Part shown: piece after piece, positions 14,845 through 16,947 of the stretch | How the letters are laid out: each line of letters starts with the position of its first letter | Position numbering within the stretch: the stretch's first letter is position 1 | Source: Thiofaba sp049322715 | Lineage (GTDB): Bacteria > Pseudomonadota > Gammaproteobacteria > Halothiobacillales > Halothiobacillaceae | Reading direction: 5' to 3' | Assembly: GCA_049322715.1 (NCBI GenBank) | Contig: JBMOQP010000017.1 | Span: forward strand, 1-16,947 | DNA: 16,947 nt | Translations under genes and position numbers: made by a program | Notes under the pieces: generated by a model | The model's database searches: none | The model's input: only the letters and a program-made list of their open reading frames with translations | What the model was told of the DNA's origin: nothing

Positions 14845-16101
14845 TCAGTCGGTACCAGAAGGGCTAAGCGGTTGTTTAACCGGGGCATTGTAGTGGGCCA
14901 CGGCAAAATTGACCAGTTGCGTGGCCAGATCGTCGGTCTGCGCAAGCTGCCTTGAGCGCGCCCCGAACCAGGGTGCCCGTTCGCGCAGCTGTTCCAGACT
15001 TGACCACCAGGATGGGGCCTCCTCGCCCGGATTCAAGGCCTCCTCATTCCAGGCACGCATCATGGCCGCGAAGGGCTCGCTGCCCGACGGCGCATGGCCG
15101 GCGTAGACCCCGACGAAGGCATCGAGCTTGTCCAGGTGGGCCATGTCCTCGGTCGGGTAGATGTGCCAGATGAACGGCCTGCCCGACCAGATCGCACGGG
15201 TGAGCGACTCTTCCCCTCGCACGAAATTGACATCGCACAGCCACAGCAGGCGGTCGTACTCCGCCTGTGGCAGGAAGGGGATGACGTGCAGGTGCAGGCT
15301 GCCGTCGATCGTTGATGTGCCGGGCGTAAGCGTGCTGTCCGGGAAGGCCTCGCGCACGCTGTTCAGGCTGCGCCCCGCCGGGACGTAGACGCTCACCGGT
15401 CGAGGGGCTTCGACCAGCTCGCGCAGCATGACGGGCAGGGCGGGATGCTCGTAGGTGAACAGCGAGAGGGCAAGGCCGTCCTCCACGGGGGCGGGAATGC
15501 CCCAAGCCTCGCACCAGCGTGCGCGGAGCGAAGCGTCGGCCATGAATGCATCGCGCGCGGCCAGCAGGCCACGCTCGCGCAGCAGGCCGCCGGTGCCGGG
15601 CTGGATGCCGGGAAAGAAGAAGTACTTGCCCTGTCCGTCGCGCTGCATGGAGGGCAGCCCGTGGCAGCCGGCCACCCAATCCTCGGCGCTGAAGTACTCC
15701 AGGTTGATCCACAGCGGCCGCACCTCCCGCATCGCGGCGACATAGCCTTCCGGCAAGGTGCAGGCGAAGGCCTCGATGACCACCCGGGCGGGCTGGACGG
15801 GCGGGAAATCACTGGTCCAGTGGCGAACCTCGATGCCGTCGATGTGCTGCCCGGCAAGGTCGGTGCGCGTCGCGGGCACCAGCCGCTGCATGGTCGCGAG
15901 GTCATCGACCCACAGGCGCACGTACTGGCCATGCTCGTCGGCCAGCAGGCGGGCAAGGCGCCAACAGGTGGCGATATCGCCGAAATTGTCGATAACGGTG
16001 CAGAATATGTCCCAGTTTGCGCGGATGCCGCCCATCCATGGGCGCCCCCCCTGCGGGCTTGCCTGCGGCAAGTCCCGACTTGTTCCTGACAAATCGGTCA
16101 T
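14845..16101 (-). CDS. earP: EF-P arginine rhamnosyltransferase EarP
   Basis: This 418-residue GT-B glycosyltransferase transfers rhamnose from dTDP-rhamnose to Arg32 of EF-P. The N-terminal motif WDIFCTVIDNFGDIATCWRLARLL carries both conserved Asp residues (38 and 42 here; Asp13 and Asp17 in Pseudomonas). The nucleotide-sugar site VNFVRGEESLTRAIWSGRPFIWHIY contains the conserved Glu. The start is placed at ATG 16101, 10 nt after the esterase stop. With that start the first 27 residues are almost entirely encoded by a 76-bp palindromic element. An internal ATG at 16035 (MGGIRANWDIFC), also from the element and preceded by a G-run, is the main alternative. The family's usual start lies about where the element ends, so the native start seems to have been displaced. 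The gene is immediately upstream of its substrate gene, efp. Confidence 0.93.
   Translation of the reverse strand: MTDLSGTSRDLPQASPQGGRPWMGGIRANWDIFCTVIDNFGDIATCWRLARLLADEHGQYVRLWVDDLATMQRLVPATRTDLAGQHIDGIEVRHWTSDFPPVQPARVVIEAFACTLPEGYVAAMREVRPLWINLEYFSAEDWVAGCHGLPSMQRDGQGKYFFFPGIQPGTGGLLRERGLLAARDAFMADASLRARWCEAWGIPAPVEDGLALSLFTYEHPALPVMLRELVEAPRPVSVYVPAGRSLNSVREAFPDSTLTPGTSTIDGSLHLHVIPFLPQAEYDRLLWLCDVNFVRGEESLTRAIWSGRPFIWHIYPTEDMAHLDKLDAFVGVYAGHAPSGSEPFAAMMRAWNEEALNPGEEAPSWWSSLEQLRERAPWFGARSRQLAQTDDLATQLVNFAVAHYNAPVKQPLSPSGTD
16022..16097 (+). repeat. 76-bp palindromic element at the 5' end of earP
   Basis: Exactly 76 bp on the plus strand, from CGGATGCCGCCC to GACAAATCGG, aligned without gaps to the copies in tamA and hrpA. 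Hairpins are GCCGCCC-ATCCAT-GGGCGCC (one end mismatch), TTGCC-TGC-GGCAA inside CGGG/CCCG, and CGACTTGT-TCCTG-ACAAATCG, whose single mismatch becomes a G-U pair in the earP mRNA. Five of six frames are open. In the earP frame it codes TDLSGTSRDLPQASPQGG, then MGGIR, matching the peptide encoded by the hrpA copy (TDVSGTHRESPKANPKG, then MGGIR). Confidence 0.9.
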
Positions 16102-16111
16102 GAATACCCGG

Positions 16112-16759
16112 TCAATCCAGATGCTGTGAAAGCCAGGCGCGCAGGTCGGCCAGCTCCTCGCCGCTGACGCTGTGGGCCATGGGGTAGATCCTGAAGACGA
16201 GATCGCGGCAGCCGAGTTCCCGCAGGGCATCGCGCGCCCGCTCCGCCGAGGCGAGCGGTACGATGTCGTCACGCGTGCCGTGGCCCATGAAGATCGGGGT
16301 GCCCAGCGCAGCCTCGCTGCGCTGGGCGGGCAATTCCTGGCGCAGGGGCAGCCAGGTGGAAAGGGCCAGCACCCCACCCAGGCGCTCGGGATGACGCAGC
16401 GCCGCGTGCAGCGCCACCACCCCGCCCTGCGAGAAGCCGCCGATGAAGATGCGCTCCGCCGGGGTGCCTGCCGCGCGCTCGGCCTCGATCAACCGCCGGG
16501 CCTGCGCCACGGCCTGGTGGATGCCTGCCGCATCAACGGGGTCGTCCGGCCCAAGACCGAGGATGTCGAACCAGGCGCGCATGACATAGCCGCCGTTCAG
16601 CGTCACCGGGCGCGGCGCGGCGTCCGGGCAGAGCAGCCGCCCGGGCCAGGGCAGGACCTCGGCCAGTCCCCGCATGTCGGCGCCATCGGAGCCGAGGCCG
16701 TGGAGCAGGATCAGGCTGAGGGGCGGCAGGGCACGTTCGACGATGAGCGTATCGGGCAT
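16112..16759 (-). CDS. Carboxylesterase/phospholipase of the alpha/beta hydrolase fold
   Basis: This 215-residue cytoplasmic serine hydrolase resembles the small bacterial carboxylesterase/lysophospholipase-like family (PF02230, YpfH/EstB-like). It has the oxyanion motif LILLHGLGSDGADM, nucleophile elbow GFSQGG (Ser110), acid in GHGTRDDIVP (Asp164) and His196 in YPMAHSVSGEEL. No signal peptide is seen. The start at ATG 16759 (MPDTLIVERALPP) is preferred. An in-frame ATG at 16810 would add 17 residues encoded partly by repeat copy C and is unlikely. It is probably co-transcribed with earP (10-nt gap) and efp. A metabolic link to EF-P modification is not evident, and the natural substrate is unknown. 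Confidence 0.88.
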   Translation of the reverse strand: MPDTLIVERALPPLSLILLHGLGSDGADMRGLAEVLPWPGRLLCPDAAPRPVTLNGGYVMRAWFDILGLGPDDPVDAAGIHQAVAQARRLIEAERAAGTPAERIFIGGFSQGGVVALHAALRHPERLGGVLALSTWLPLRQELPAQRSEAALGTPIFMGHGTRDDIVPLASAERARDALRELGCRDLVFRIYPMAHSVSGEELADLRAWLSQHLD

Positions 16760-16784
16760 GGGAAGGGGCTCGCGATGAGGGGGG

Positions 16785-16946
16785 CTAGGGAAATGCCGAA
16801 AAAAATCCATCCATGAATTTTTTCAGCTCGGCTTACCGCGAAATAAATTCGCGGTAGCCTCCGCGAATCAAGGGCTTACGCCCTTGTTCGCGCCGGGGCA
16901 TCCCTGCCCCGGACAGGAAGCGCTGATTTTTTCAGCGCTTCCCTAG
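16785..16946 (+). repeat. Hairpin-array intergenic element, copy C
   Basis: A 162-bp unit with perfect 8-bp inverted ends, CTAGGGAA (16785-16792) and TTCCCTAG (16939-16946). Hairpins are an A/T-rich stem with loop ATCCAT near 16796-16829, TACCGCGAA/TTCGCGGTA (16834-16856), CAAGGGC-TTAC-GCCCTTG (16869-16886), CCGGGGCA-TCCC-TGCCCCGG (16893-16912) and GGAAGCGCTGA/TCAGCGCTTCC (16916-16942). It matches copies A and B in order and loop sequences, with different stems. It lies just upstream of the esterase gene and may carry or influence its leader. No gene is seen from 16760 to the window end. Confidence 0.82.
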
Positions 16947-16947
16947 G

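Noticed and set aside
16102..16377. The upstream extension of the earP frame (MGCWPFPPGC and on).
   Set aside because: It overlaps the esterase coding region completely and does not resemble EarP.

Overview
The window is a GC-rich (roughly two-thirds G+C by eye), gene-dense stretch of a Gram-negative chromosome. TamA/TamB, HrpA, RluE and an EarP-type elongation factor P (Arg32) together suggest a gammaproteobacterium. Two DsrE/F-like domains and an O/P-type porin hint at a sulfur-metabolising or chemolithotrophic lineage (Chromatiales/Ectothiorhodospira-like), but that placement is inference.

Layout. On the minus strand, read right to left, are rluE (10736-10092), hrpA (10135-6053), tamA (6045-4126, TTG start 7 nt after hrpA) and tamB (3764-30). 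On the plus strand lies a four-gene unit: a periplasmic DsrE-like protein (10853-11308), an outer-membrane porin (11362-12675), an ECF sigma factor (12742-13302) and its membrane-bound anti-sigma factor (13299-14006). Back on the minus strand are a serine carboxylesterase (16759-16112), earP (16101-14845) and efp (14844-14284), closed by a clear intrinsic terminator (14231-14259). No tRNA, rRNA, CRISPR array, transposase or phage gene was recognised.

Two things stand out. (1) The C-terminal periplasmic half of the anti-sigma factor is homologous to the free periplasmic DsrE-like protein that opens the same gene cluster, including an aligned cysteine (Cys192 and Cys109). This suggests an envelope sulfur/redox sensing circuit: a DsrE-domain anti-sigma factor, an ECF sigma factor and a promoter candidate of ECF type before a DsrE protein and a porin. 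(2) The window is peppered with short hairpin-array repeats. Three copies are exactly 76 bp and sit inside the coding sequences of tamA, hrpA and earP, in both orientations relative to the genes. They are almost stop-free in all six frames and have compensatory changes in their stems. Longer relatives (about 160-240 bp, with inverted ends) lie between genes at 3851-4087, 14003-14205 and 16785-16946. Two further hairpin arrays occur inside hrpA (8558-8632) and at the N-terminus of tamA (5880-5977). Together they look like a family of small non-autonomous palindromic elements that tolerate insertion into genes and add 25-30 residue segments to conserved proteins.

Functionally the window joins outer-membrane protein assembly (TamAB), RNA and ribosome maintenance (HrpA, RluE, EF-P with its rhamnosyltransferase EarP) and a self-contained sigma/anti-sigma envelope response unit.
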